Origin: Acidobacteriota bacterium
GTDB taxonomy: Bacteria; Acidobacteriota; Blastocatellia; Pyrinomonadales; Pyrinomonadaceae
Direction: 5' to 3'
DNA length: 23,020 bases
NCBI GenBank assembly: GCA_023391155.1
Contig: JAEWBM010000015.1
Span: forward strand, 1-23,020
Both the position numbers and the translations under genes were made by a program. Below the pieces are notes generated by a model. It was not told the DNA's origin, did not search any database, and was given only the letters and a program-made list of their open reading frames with translations. Of this stretch, positions 7,286 through 14,732 are shown piece by piece; position 1 is the stretch's first letter; each line of letters begins with the position of its first letter.

Positions 7286-7428
7286 GGCACCCGGTCGGGT
7301 ATTCCCGCAGAGACGCAGAGAGGCAGAGACCAGAAGAAGGCACCCTCCCTACCGGTCGGGTTTCTGCCTGCCGTTTTCACGCGCGGGTGCAGAGTGGGCA
7401 CCCTCCCTAACGGTCGAGTTTCTGCCTG
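7286..7428. repeat. Intergenic cluster of CGCAGAGACGCAGAG and 33-bp AETRPVG-type repeats
   Basis: TTCCCGCAGAGACGCAGAG occurs at 7302-7320 and again, exactly, at 11331-11349. Units related to GGCACCCTCCCTACGGGTCG plus GGTTTCTGCCTG occur at 7339-7370 and 7396-7428, with a shortened one at 7286-7299. The same units make up the in-frame repeat tract of the S9 peptidase gene at 11367-11498, in the same orientation. The cluster sits just downstream of the minus-strand gene ending at 7433 and is not coding. Confidence 0.8.
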
Positions 7429-7432
7429 CCTG

Positions 7433-8074
7433 TTAGTTGGATTCGGGCATGGCGAGGTCGAGGGTTATCGCGGTGCGGTAGATGGCGGCGTTGTCGACGG
7501 TGACGTCCTTTGAGCCTTTGACGCCTTTTGCCTCGGCGATGACGCGGTAGGTGGCGTCGGATGTCGGCGGGCGGAACGTGAATTCGCCGAACTCGGTGGT
7601 GTAAACGGTCGTGATCCGCTTGGTGGTGCCATCAGAATTAAGGCGATGAAGCTCGACCTTTGCCCCGCCAAGGCTTGCTCCCTCCTTATAAAAGACACTG
7701 CCGCGGATGATCACCTGCGAGCCTTGGTCGACGGAGAGGATCAGGCGGCCGCCGAGGTCGCGGACCTTATTCTCAACCTCGACGTTATAGAGCACGCCGG
7801 AGGCATAGCCGTCTGCCTCGAAAACAACATTGTATTTGCCAGAGCTGAGTCCGGACATGGTGAAATTGCCTTTGCGGTCGGCACGGGCGGACCTGACATC
7901 CTTGCCGTCCCGCCGTACGGTCACGGTGGCGCCGGCGATACCACTGCCGCGCATATTACGAACCTTTCCTTTGATACCGCCGGATTGCGCTGCGGCATCT
8001 GGGGCAAATAAAAGACCCGCGAAAAGAAGTGCGATGCCGGCTAAAGCGGCCGGCGATCTGAAAAACTTAAGCAT
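7433..8074 (-). CDS. Secreted carboxypeptidase-regulatory-like domain protein
   Basis: This 213-residue protein begins with a signal peptide (MLKFFRSPAALAG, hydrophobic core, PDAAAQ near residues 25-30). Two carboxypeptidase regulatory-like (transthyretin-fold) domains follow: about 33-115 (IKGKVRNMRGSGIAGATVTV, GNFTMSGLSSGKYNVVFEADGY) and about 121-207 (VIIRGSVFY, GAKVELHR, FGEFTFRP). Such domains are non-catalytic beta-sandwich modules common on exported proteins of soil bacteria. I chose ATG at 8072-8074, whose signal peptide is typical; an earlier in-frame ATG would place 16 extra residues before it. The start overlaps the stop of the upstream sugar-epimerase gene by 8 bases, so the two are likely co-translated. 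The role is unknown, perhaps surface attachment. Confidence 0.8.
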   Translation of the reverse strand: MLKFFRSPAALAGIALLFAGLLFAPDAAAQSGGIKGKVRNMRGSGIAGATVTVRRDGKDVRSARADRKGNFTMSGLSSGKYNVVFEADGYASGVLYNVEVENKVRDLGGRLILSVDQGSQVIIRGSVFYKEGASLGGAKVELHRLNSDGTTKRITTVYTTEFGEFTFRPPTSDATYRVIAEAKGVKGSKDVTVDNAAIYRTAITLDLAMPESN

Positions 8075-9053
8075 TTGACTCGAGTGCAGCGGTATTCTCC
8101 TTAAATTCACCCGCAACATCATTGATGATATCGGTCAGCGTTCGGGTTGGCTGGTAACCGATAAGCCGGCGTGCCTTTTCAAGGCTAGGCACGCGGCGCT
8201 GCATGTCCTCGAACCCCTCGCCGTAGGCCTCATCATAACTGACGAAGCGGATCTCGCTGGAGCTGCCGGTAAGTTCGATGGCCCTTTCGGCAAGGCCTTT
8301 TATGGAGACCTCTTCGTCATTGCCGAGGTTGATGACTTGGCCGAAGCATTCAGGAGATTCAAGCACTTTCGAAAGCCCCTCGACGACGTCGTGGACGTGG
8401 CCGAAGCAGCGTGCCTGATTACCGTCGCCGTGAACGGTGATCGGTTCGTTGCGGACGGCGGCGTGGACGAACCGCGGGACCACCATGCCGTATTGCCCCG
8501 TCTGGCGGGGGCCGACAGTGTTAAATAGGCGGACAACGACGACGGGGAGGCGCGTTTCTTTCCAGTGGGCGAGGGCGAGAAATTCGTCGAGCGTCTTTGC
8601 GCAGGCGTATGCCCAGCGGTGCTTGTCGGTGGCACCGGTGAGCAGGTCGTCATCCTCTTTGAAAGGGACTGAGGCACCTTTGCCGTAAACCTCTGAAGTG
8701 CTGGGGATGAGAACTCGTTTGCGATAACGGGAGCAGAATTTGAGGATGACGTCAGTGCCGTGAAATATCGTCTCGATGGTCTTGACGGGCTGTTCCATGA
8801 TCAGACGAACGCCGACGGCGCTGGCCATGTGGAAGACGCGGTCGGTTTCGCGGATCAGCTCTTCCATTAGCGGCTGGTCGAGCACGGAGTCGATGATCAG
8901 GCGAAAGCGGTCGTTCCCCTCTAGGTGTTCGATGTTGGAATAGCGGCCCGTCGAGAGATCGTCGATGACGGTTATCTCGTGGCCTTGGGCGATAAGTTTA
9001 TCGGCAAGATGGCTGCCGACGAAGCCGGCACCGCCGGTGATAAGTATCTTCAT
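8067..9053 (-). CDS. NAD-dependent nucleotide-sugar epimerase/dehydratase (extended SDR)
   Basis: This 328-residue enzyme is an extended short-chain dehydrogenase acting on a nucleotide sugar. The Rossmann motif GGAGFVG is at residues 7-13, with an acidic pair (IDDLSTGR) that usually selects NAD. The catalytic set is S118/T119 within STSEVYGKG and Y149xxxK153 (AYACAK). VVVRLFNTVGPRQTGQYGMVVPRF and HGDGNQARCFGHVHDVV are the substrate-side motifs of GalE/UXS-like enzymes. The exact reaction (4-epimerase, 4,6-dehydratase or decarboxylase) cannot be settled from sequence alone. It starts 4 bases after the stop of the UDP-glucuronate decarboxylase gene and overlaps the next gene, pointing to one operon for surface-polysaccharide sugar supply. 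Confidence 0.88.
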   Translation of the reverse strand: MKILITGGAGFVGSHLADKLIAQGHEITVIDDLSTGRYSNIEHLEGNDRFRLIIDSVLDQPLMEELIRETDRVFHMASAVGVRLIMEQPVKTIETIFHGTDVILKFCSRYRKRVLIPSTSEVYGKGASVPFKEDDDLLTGATDKHRWAYACAKTLDEFLALAHWKETRLPVVVVRLFNTVGPRQTGQYGMVVPRFVHAAVRNEPITVHGDGNQARCFGHVHDVVEGLSKVLESPECFGQVINLGNDEEVSIKGLAERAIELTGSSSEIRFVSYDEAYGEGFEDMQRRVPSLEKARRLIGYQPTRTLTDIINDVAGEFKENTAALESNA

Positions 9054-9057
9054 AAAT

Positions 9058-10017
9058 TTACTCGGTTGCGGCCGTGCGGGACGTGCCCACGACCCCGGCG
9101 AAATATTTTACAGTTCGAGCTAGGCCTTCGGCCAGCGGGACCTTGGGTTCCCAGCCGAGGAGCTGTTTGGCACGGGTGATGTCGGGCTGACGCTGACGGG
9201 GATCGTCCTTTGGCAGCGGGAGATTTTCGATGCGGATCTCCTTGCCTGTGGCCTTGCCGACCTCGGCGGCGAGTTCATTCATGGTGAATTCGCCGGGGTT
9301 GCCGATGTTGACCGGGAGGTGCATATCTTCGCCCTCGGTGTTCATTAATTTGATGAGGCCGTCGACGAGGTCGCTGACATAGCAGAACGAGCGGGTCTGG
9401 GTGCCGTCGCCGTATATGGTGACGGGCTGGCTGCGAAGCGCTTGGACGATGAAGTTTGAGACGACTCGGCCGTCGTTTTCGAGCATACGCTCGCCGTAAG
9501 TGTTGAAAATGCGGACGATGCGGGTATCGACATCGTTCTGGCGGCGGTAATCCATCATCAGGGTTTCGGCGACGCGCTTGCCCTCGTCATAGCAGCTGCG
9601 TAGGCCGATGGGATTGACATTGCCCCAATATTCTTCGGGCTGGGGATGAACGAGCGGGTCGCCGTAGACCTCGGATGTGGATGCCTGAAGGATGCGGGCC
9701 TTGACGCGTTTTGCCATGCCCAGCATGTTGATGGCGCCCATCACGCTGGTCTTGACGGTCTTGACCGGGTTGTACTGGTAATGGATCGGGGACGCGGGGC
9801 AGGCGAGGTTATAGATCTGATCGACCTCGAGCAGGATGGGCTCAGTCACGTCGTGGCGGACGAGCTCGAAATTGGGGCTCTCGCGCAGGTGGGCAACGTT
9901 CGCCTTGCGGCCGGTGAAAAAGTTGTCGAGACAGATCACCTCATTGCCCTCGGCGAGAAGGCGTTCGCAAAGATGTGAACCGATGAAGCCGGCCCCGCCG
10001 GTGACAAGTATTCGCAT
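9058..10017 (-). CDS. uxs: UDP-glucuronate decarboxylase (UDP-xylose synthase)
   Basis: This 319-residue enzyme converts UDP-glucuronate to UDP-xylose with enzyme-bound NAD in the cytoplasm. GGAGFIG is at residues 7-13 and DNFFTGRK follows. The family hallmark LACPASPIHYQYNPVKT lies at 71-87, STSEVYGDP at 113-121 and SCYDEGKR with Tyr143/Lys147 at 141-148. VRIFNTYGERM and YGDGTQTRSFCYVSDLVDGL are also typical. I chose ATG at 10015-10017 because the Rossmann strand (RILVTGG) follows at once; a TTG three codons upstream (10024-10026) lies inside a short repeat and is less likely. No Shine-Dalgarno is clear. It is first of a tight three-gene set with a second sugar SDR and a secreted protein. 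Confidence 0.93.
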   Translation of the reverse strand: MRILVTGGAGFIGSHLCERLLAEGNEVICLDNFFTGRKANVAHLRESPNFELVRHDVTEPILLEVDQIYNLACPASPIHYQYNPVKTVKTSVMGAINMLGMAKRVKARILQASTSEVYGDPLVHPQPEEYWGNVNPIGLRSCYDEGKRVAETLMMDYRRQNDVDTRIVRIFNTYGERMLENDGRVVSNFIVQALRSQPVTIYGDGTQTRSFCYVSDLVDGLIKLMNTEGEDMHLPVNIGNPGEFTMNELAAEVGKATGKEIRIENLPLPKDDPRQRQPDITRAKQLLGWEPKVPLAEGLARTVKYFAGVVGTSRTAATE

Positions 10018-10020
10018 AAC

Positions 10021-10050
10021 GGACAATGGAAAATAAGATAATGGACAATT
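10021..10050. repeat. GGACAATGG / ATGGACAAT repeat module
   Basis: GGACAATGG at 10021-10029 and ATGGACAATT at 10041-10050 flank an A/T-rich core. The word, read on the minus strand as ATTGTCCAT, resembles a common dispersed intergenic repeat type. It occupies the place where the leader of uxs should be. Confidence 0.45.
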
Positions 10051-10088
10051 TCTAGCGAAACGCCCTGACCTATCTTAACAATTTTCGA

Positions 10089-12635
10089 TCATTTAAGTGC
10101 TTTTTCTAAGTGTTTTTCGAAGAATGCGAGGATGCGTTCGTATTCGTCGGCCCAGCTTTCGGGGCGTTCAAAGCCGTGGTTTTCGCTGGGGTAGAGCATT
10201 ACCTCGAAATATTGTGTCTTGCCGAGGCGGATCAGTTTTTCCATAAGCTGGACGGAATCTTGAACGTGGACGTTGCTGTCGGCCATGCCGTGGAGGATGA
10301 GCAGCGGGCGTTCGAGCTTGTCGGCGTAGGAGATGGGCGAACTGCGGCGGTATGCTTCGGGATTTTTATCGGGGAAGCCGAGCCGCTGCGCGGTGTAGAA
10401 CGGGTTCGCGGCGAAGTAATTTTTCCAATCGAAGACGGGGCGGAGAGCCGCGGCGGCGGCGATGCGTTCGGGTGCACGCATCGCGAGCATTCCGGCCATG
10501 AAGCCGCCGTAGCTTCCGCCGTAAGCGCCGATGCGTTTTTGGTCGACGGCGTAGTTCGCGACCATGTGATCGATGGAGTCGATGTGGTCGTCGAAATCTT
10601 TGCCGCCGAGAAAGTCGTGGACGTCGGTACGCCAGTCGCGGCCATAACCGGCTGAGCCGCGATAGTCGATGTCGAGGACGACATAGCCCCGTTTGGCGAG
10701 CAGGTCATTGAACATGAACTCGCGGTAGTAATTGTTCCAGCCGTTGATAACGTTCTGGAGATAACCCGCGCCGTGGACGAAGATGACCATGGGGTATTTG
10801 GTCCGCGAGCGGGGGTTATGTCCCGGCGGGAGGTAGATCTTGGCGGGAATCTTTTTGCCGTCGCGTGAGTGGATCTCGATGAACTTCGGCTCGGCCCAAG
10901 ACAGCTTGGTGAACGCTTCGGGCGTTGTTGCGGTAAGTGTTCGAGGGAACTGCAAACCTCGGCAGCGGGTGCACACTCGGACTACGCGGAGCTCGCCGGG
11001 GCTGTTCCACTGAGAAAATTCGTAAAGCAGCCGGGCGTCGGAGCCTTCTGACATCTGGGCGCTGCCACGCATGCCAGTTTCGTTAGCTCCTTCGATATTT
11101 AGCGGCGATAGATCGTTGAGGAGGATCGATGAAAATTCACGCTCGGTATAGCCTTCGCGGGTCGAGAGAAACACGATCTCGTCACTTCCCTCGAGCCATT
11201 TCGCCCATTCGACCTGCCAGGGGCCGCGGGTGAGTTGTTCGATGGTGACGGATTCACGAGTATGAGGCTTCGGGGAAGAGGTTTCCCGCAAAGACGCAAA
11301 GTCGCTAAGAGGTGCCTGAGTGTAGGAAGCTTCCCGCAGAGACGCAGAGTCGCGGAGTGTAGAAGAGAGCACGCTCCCTAACGGTCGCGTTTCTGCCCGG
11401 GGCACGCTCCCTACGGGTCGGGTTTCTGCCTGGGGCACGATTCCTAACGGTCGCGTTTCTGCCCGGGGCACCCTCCCTACGGGTCGGGTTTCTGCCTGGG
11501 GCTCAGGCTCTTCAGGGGCGGAGAGCTTGAGCGTAGCGAGGTAGAGGTGGTTGTAGCCGTCGCGTTCGGAGGCGAAGAAGAGTTTGTTGGGATCGGTGGG
11601 GTGGGGTTCGAAGATGGAGGAGAGGGGGGCCTGCCATTTTTCGTCGGTCTCTTCGGTGATGAGGATGATTTTTTCGCTTTTTCCGCCGTCGTTATGGACA
11701 TAGAAGAGCTGGCGGCGTTTGGTGTCTTTGTCGAGGCGGTCGACGATGAGAGAGCGGCCGTCGGCGGCCCATGCCATTCGGCGGAAGCTGGAGACGCCCT
11801 CGGGTTTCGGCAGCTTGATCTCAAAGGGTTCGTAGCGGCTGCCGTCGGTGCGCATCACATAGAGCTTCTGTTCGGTCCAGCCGCGGCGGAAGCTGGAGGT
11901 GGTGGCGTATTCCGGTAGATAGTTGGGGACGATCAGCGCCCGCTGTTTAGAGCTGTCGGAGACGATATATGCCACAAGCGAACCGCTCTTGTTGGGGGTG
12001 ACCCCGCCGACGGAGCGGTATTGGCCGGGGTTCGCCTCTTTCGAGACCTGGACGAGCGTGGCGTCGGCCGTGTTGAGGACGAAAACGTGGCCTCCCTGCA
12101 TATAAAGGATGCGGTCGTTGTCGAGGAATCGGGCGGCGACCTCGGGTGCCTGTGTACGGGTTATACGTTTCGGAGCCGTGTCGCCGAGCTTGAAGATGTA
12201 TAGGTCACCGGAATGGGTGAAGACGAGCTTTGTCGAATCAGGGGACCACTCGACGCTGCCGATCTGGTTGCGGCGTTCGAGGACCCATTCGTCGTTGAGC
12301 TCGATGCCGTAGTCGAGCTTGTTGTCCGGTGTCGGCGATGGCGATGGCGTGGGCAGGGCGGTCGGCGTCAGGATCTTTTCGGGTGCGCGGCTGCCGTCGG
12401 TGGGGACGATATAGAGATCGCGGGGCATCTTGCCGTCGGCGTTCCAAAAGAAGGCGACGCGTTCACCGTCAGGCGAGAGCTTTTCGCCGGAAACGCGCTG
12501 GCCGGCGATCGAGGGCTCGGCCATGATCTGGCGGACGGTGAGGTTCTGGGCCAATCCCGCGGCCGTAAAAACGGCGACGGCGGCCAGACACAGGGATATC
12601 GAGCGAAAGGGATTGAAAGTTTTCATCGTGGTCAT
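10089..12635 (-). CDS. Secreted S9 (prolyl-oligopeptidase/DPP-IV-like) peptidase with in-frame repeat tract
   Basis: This serine peptidase of about 848 residues is predicted to be periplasmic or secreted: a signal peptide (FNPFRSISLCLAAVAVF, ending near AGLAQ) is followed by a WD40/PD40-like beta-propeller (SPDGERVAFFW, VEWSPDSTKLVFTH, MAWAADGRSLIVD). The C-terminal alpha/beta-hydrolase has the triad Ser708 in GGSYGGF, Asp786 in HGMADSN and His820 in ENHGFERP. Between two propeller strands (after YLATLKLSAPEEP, before SVTIEQLTRGPWQVEW) sits an unusual tract: four 11-residue units of the QAETRPVGRVP/RAETRPLG type (11367-11498), then two SASLRE/FASLRE units (to about 11282). The same DNA words occur between genes near 7300-7428. 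I chose ATG 12635; ATG 12626, three codons later, is equally possible. It is divergent from a small acidic gene. Confidence 0.92.
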   Translation of the reverse strand: MTTMKTFNPFRSISLCLAAVAVFTAAGLAQNLTVRQIMAEPSIAGQRVSGEKLSPDGERVAFFWNADGKMPRDLYIVPTDGSRAPEKILTPTALPTPSPSPTPDNKLDYGIELNDEWVLERRNQIGSVEWSPDSTKLVFTHSGDLYIFKLGDTAPKRITRTQAPEVAARFLDNDRILYMQGGHVFVLNTADATLVQVSKEANPGQYRSVGGVTPNKSGSLVAYIVSDSSKQRALIVPNYLPEYATTSSFRRGWTEQKLYVMRTDGSRYEPFEIKLPKPEGVSSFRRMAWAADGRSLIVDRLDKDTKRRQLFYVHNDGGKSEKIILITEETDEKWQAPLSSIFEPHPTDPNKLFFASERDGYNHLYLATLKLSAPEEPEPQAETRPVGRVPRAETRPLGIVPQAETRPVGSVPRAETRPLGSVLSSTLRDSASLREASYTQAPLSDFASLRETSSPKPHTRESVTIEQLTRGPWQVEWAKWLEGSDEIVFLSTREGYTEREFSSILLNDLSPLNIEGANETGMRGSAQMSEGSDARLLYEFSQWNSPGELRVVRVCTRCRGLQFPRTLTATTPEAFTKLSWAEPKFIEIHSRDGKKIPAKIYLPPGHNPRSRTKYPMVIFVHGAGYLQNVINGWNNYYREFMFNDLLAKRGYVVLDIDYRGSAGYGRDWRTDVHDFLGGKDFDDHIDSIDHMVANYAVDQKRIGAYGGSYGGFMAGMLAMRAPERIAAAAALRPVFDWKNYFAANPFYTAQRLGFPDKNPEAYRRSSPISYADKLERPLLILHGMADSNVHVQDSVQLMEKLIRLGKTQYFEVMLYPSENHGFERPESWADEYERILAFFEKHLEKALK
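11282..11355. repeat. Two CGCAGAGACGCAGAG-type units inside the S9 peptidase gene
   Basis: TTCCCGCAAAGACGCAAAG (11283-11301) and TTCCCGCAGAGACGCAGAG (11331-11349) are near copies 48 bases apart. Read on the minus strand they encode DFASLRE and DSASLRE. The second is identical over 19 bases to 7302-7320 in the intergenic cluster. Confidence 0.85.
11367..11498. repeat. Four tandem 33-bp units in frame in the S9 peptidase gene
   Basis: Units at 11466-11498, 11433-11465, 11400-11432 and 11367-11399 (minus strand order) encode QAETRPVGRVP, RAETRPLGIVP, QAETRPVGSVP and RAETRPLGSVL. Units 1 and 3, and 2 and 4, are nearly identical, so the tract is also two copies of a 66-bp dimer. Unit length is a multiple of three, which keeps the frame open. 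Confidence 0.95.
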
Positions 12636-12663
12636 CCGGAAAAGGTGATACCCAATAATCATA

Positions 12664-12669
12664 TATAAT
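12664..12669 (+). promoter_or_regulatory. TATAAT -10 element before the small acidic gene
   Basis: A perfect TATAAT lies 20 bases before the ATG at 12690 and just before its GGAGG. No good -35 is seen at 16-18 bases. The surrounding A/T-rich stretch could serve the divergent S9 gene as well. Confidence 0.4.
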
Positions 12670-12689
12670 CGCACCGGAGGCAAAGCCCG

Positions 12690-12863
12690 ATGTCGACAGA
12701 AAACGAGGAAAAGGACGAGGCGTGCGAAAAAGAAAAGCCGGAAGAGCGGTCATATTATTATGACGACGCACACGGCTATGAAGATTACGATCCCGAGGCG
12801 GACGAGGCCGATGCTGAGGAGGAATTCGAGCCTAGGCCTGAGTCCGATCGACCTCAACGTTAA
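12690..12863 (+). CDS. Small acidic, tyrosine-rich protein (57 residues), unrecognised
   Basis: ATG at 12690 is preceded by a near-ideal ribosome site, GGAGG (12676-12680), with 9 bases between, and by TATAAT at 12664-12669. The frame runs to TAA at 12861-12863. The product starts MSTENEEKDEACEKEKPEE, has a tyrosine cluster (SYYYDD, GYEDYD) and ends PRPESDRPQR; about 24 of 57 residues are Asp or Glu. It has no membrane segment or signal peptide and is probably disordered. Its last 32 bases overlap the 3' end of the convergent MATE gene. I do not recognise a family; acidic low-complexity tails of this sort can bind basic proteins or metals, but nothing here shows that. It is divergent from the S9 peptidase gene. 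Confidence 0.6.
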   Translation: MSTENEEKDEACEKEKPEERSYYYDDAHGYEDYDPEADEADAEEEFEPRPESDRPQR

Positions 12864-14295
12864 TATATTGCCACTTGCCCTGGCTGAAGCGGAGCATGCT
12901 CAGAATGCTGCGGGTAAGGTGGCCGGCAAAGATCGCAAGCCAGCAATGGATCGCCTCAAGCCCGATCGTCTGCTGGACCACGAAACATATTCCAAGGGGG
13001 ATGACCACCTGTGAAACGATCGAGATGTAGAGAGGGCTTTTGGTGTCACCAGTTCCTTGCAGGCCGCCTGTATAAGAAAGGGCGGTCGCGATGAACAGGC
13101 CGGAGACGGCGAGAACCCGCAGGAGCTGGGTGCCGAGTTCCACAACCGCGGGTTCGTTCATACCGAAAATGCCGAGCAGTTCGTCGGGGAAGAAGAAAAA
13201 GAAAAATCCGAGGGTGGTGGCGACGGCGAGCCCAAAACGGGCAGCGGTGTGGACCGCATCGCGAGCGCGGTCCGGCTGTCCGGCACCGAGATTTTGGCCG
13301 GCGACAGCGGCAGCGGCTCCCATTAACCCGACAGACGTCCACGTCACGAGCGAAAAGAGTTGGGTGTAGGCGACGGAGAACGCGGCCTGAGCGGCGGCGC
13401 TCTGGGCGAGCGAGCCGATGAACGCAAGCATTGCCACCCCGCCGACGTTCATCGCGATACCCTGGAAGCCGGTGGGCAAGCCGAAGCGAAAGATCGAGCG
13501 GATGATGCGGAAGTCCGGACGATATCCGACGCCCCTGGGAAATGAAACGACCCAGCCGCCGCGGATAAGCCGCCAGAGGGCGTATATGGCGACGATGCCG
13601 GATGCGATGCTTGTGCCCATCGCGGCCCCGGTAGTGCCGAAGGCGGGGATCGGGCCGAGGCCGGGGATTAGGATGATATTCAACGCGAGATTGAGCACCG
13701 TCATCACCACGCCGAGGACCATGGGAGTACGGGCATCACCGGCCGAGCGCAACGCTCCGCCGAGCATAAAGAAAACAAGAAGGCCGATGCTGAAGACAAA
13801 TGTGATGCGGAGGTAGGGAAGCGCCTCAGCTTTTACGCCGGGATCGGCGTTCACCAGGTCGAGCAGGTACGGCGAAGCGAAATATCCGACGGGCGCCATG
13901 ATCCCGATGGACAGTATCAGGGCCGTGAGAAATGCCTGATAGACGGTGCGGTCAACCTTTTCGTCATCGCCGGCCCCGGCATAGCGGGCAACGAGCACGC
14001 TCATCCCGGTGAAGAGCGACGCGATAAAGACGATGACAACGAGAAAGATCTGCCAACTGACGCCGATGGCGGCATTGCCCCGGAATCCGACGACGTTGCC
14101 AACGACGATGTGATCGACAATGCCCTGCAGGCCGCCGATAACGTTCGTGAGCATTGTGGGCCAGGCGATCTTCCAGACGGCACGGCTGAGCGGCCCCTCA
14201 ACGATAGAGCGGTCAAAACGCGAGCGTTTGGGCTCGACCGGAGGCGGGTCTGCCTCTACGTCGGGTGTCGAAAGGACGTTATCAGTATCGTTCAT
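12832..14295 (-). CDS. MATE-family multidrug/Na+ antiporter
   Basis: This 487-residue inner-membrane protein has twelve predicted helices in two homologous halves and is of normal length for the multidrug and toxic compound extrusion family, which exports drugs or metabolites in exchange for Na+ or H+. After an unusual proline-rich cytoplasmic leader of about 35 residues, the core begins with SRAVWKIAWPTMLTNVIGGL. Typical signatures are ALRSAGDARTPM, GTTGAAMGTSIA, and in the second half GLMGAAAAVAGQNLGAGQP and YTGGLQGTGDTKSPLY. ATG at 14293-14295 follows a promoter-like GCGACA/TATAAT pair, so it can be transcribed apart from the operon upstream, though read-through from DUF1428 (64 bases away) is possible. 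The 3' end overlaps the small acidic gene on the other strand. Confidence 0.93.
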   Translation of the reverse strand: MNDTDNVLSTPDVEADPPPVEPKRSRFDRSIVEGPLSRAVWKIAWPTMLTNVIGGLQGIVDHIVVGNVVGFRGNAAIGVSWQIFLVVIVFIASLFTGMSVLVARYAGAGDDEKVDRTVYQAFLTALILSIGIMAPVGYFASPYLLDLVNADPGVKAEALPYLRITFVFSIGLLVFFMLGGALRSAGDARTPMVLGVVMTVLNLALNIILIPGLGPIPAFGTTGAAMGTSIASGIVAIYALWRLIRGGWVVSFPRGVGYRPDFRIIRSIFRFGLPTGFQGIAMNVGGVAMLAFIGSLAQSAAAQAAFSVAYTQLFSLVTWTSVGLMGAAAAVAGQNLGAGQPDRARDAVHTAARFGLAVATTLGFFFFFFPDELLGIFGMNEPAVVELGTQLLRVLAVSGLFIATALSYTGGLQGTGDTKSPLYISIVSQVVIPLGICFVVQQTIGLEAIHCWLAIFAGHLTRSILSMLRFSQGKWQYINVEVDRTQA

Positions 14296-14325
14296 CGGCC
14301 GGGCACTCGGGCAGTAAAAGTGAAG

Positions 14326-14354
14326 ATTATATCGCGAGCGGCGGCCAATGTCGC
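14326..14354 (-). promoter_or_regulatory. Candidate promoter of the MATE gene
   Basis: On the minus strand GCGACA (14354-14349), a 17-base spacer and a perfect TATAAT (14331-14326) lie about 30 bases before the ATG at 14295. It is the only A/T-rich element in the short gap after the DUF1428 gene. Confidence 0.6.
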
Positions 14355-14358
14355 ATTG

Positions 14359-14721
14359 CTAAAGATCGACGAGGATCTTAAAGCCGCCGTAAACCATTTT
14401 CCTGTAATCGAACGGCGGCTCGCCCTTGGGAGTGATGGACGCCATTTCAGGGTCGGACATCAATGCCTTCATCGCTTTGTTGCGAGCCGCCTCAGAACTG
14501 AATTCGACGGCAGCGTAAACGATGGTTTCACCGGGTTTAAGTTTGATCACCTTGTCGAAAGGCATAACCTCTTCGACATTTAGATCGGAGGCGACGTACT
14601 CGCGGTAGCGAAGAGCGCCGTGCTTCATAAAGAATTTGCCGGCGGCCTTTGCCATCTTTTTGTAGTCGGGGATCTTGTCCTCCTTGATAGGCAAAAGATA
14701 AACATCAACGTATTTCGACAT
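14359..14721 (-). CDS. DUF1428 family protein (YbaA-like)
   Basis: This 120-residue soluble protein belongs to DUF1428, the family of E. coli YbaA, with a ferredoxin-like (dimeric alpha/beta barrel) fold and no assigned reaction. Signatures are YVDVYLLPI near the N-terminus, FFMKHGALRYREYVASDL, ETIVYAAVEFSSEAARN and the C-terminal FDYRKMVYGGFKILVDL. A clear AAGGAG lies 8 bases before the ATG at 14719-14721. It is the last gene of the twelve-gene set that begins at 19571, 11 bases after the preceding DoxX gene, and such proteins are often neighbours of SRPBCC, VOC and DoxX genes. The MATE promoter follows directly. Confidence 0.88.
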   Translation of the reverse strand: MSKYVDVYLLPIKEDKIPDYKKMAKAAGKFFMKHGALRYREYVASDLNVEEVMPFDKVIKLKPGETIVYAAVEFSSEAARNKAMKALMSDPEMASITPKGEPPFDYRKMVYGGFKILVDL

Positions 14722-14732
14722 AGCGGATCTCC

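Noticed and set aside
7035..7343. 102-codon minus-strand frame over the repeat gap
   Set aside because: Its product is a translation of the repeat words (SASLRE, QNRKSKIADRKS) and the end of the DUF6941-like gene in antisense.
11367..11498. Short regularly spaced repeats that might suggest a CRISPR array
   Set aside because: Units are directly tandem without spacers, in frame with a peptidase gene, and no cas gene is present.
12213..12668. 151-codon plus-strand frame opposite the start of the S9 gene
   Set aside because: Antisense to the signal peptide and first propeller blades, with no ribosome site and no domain.
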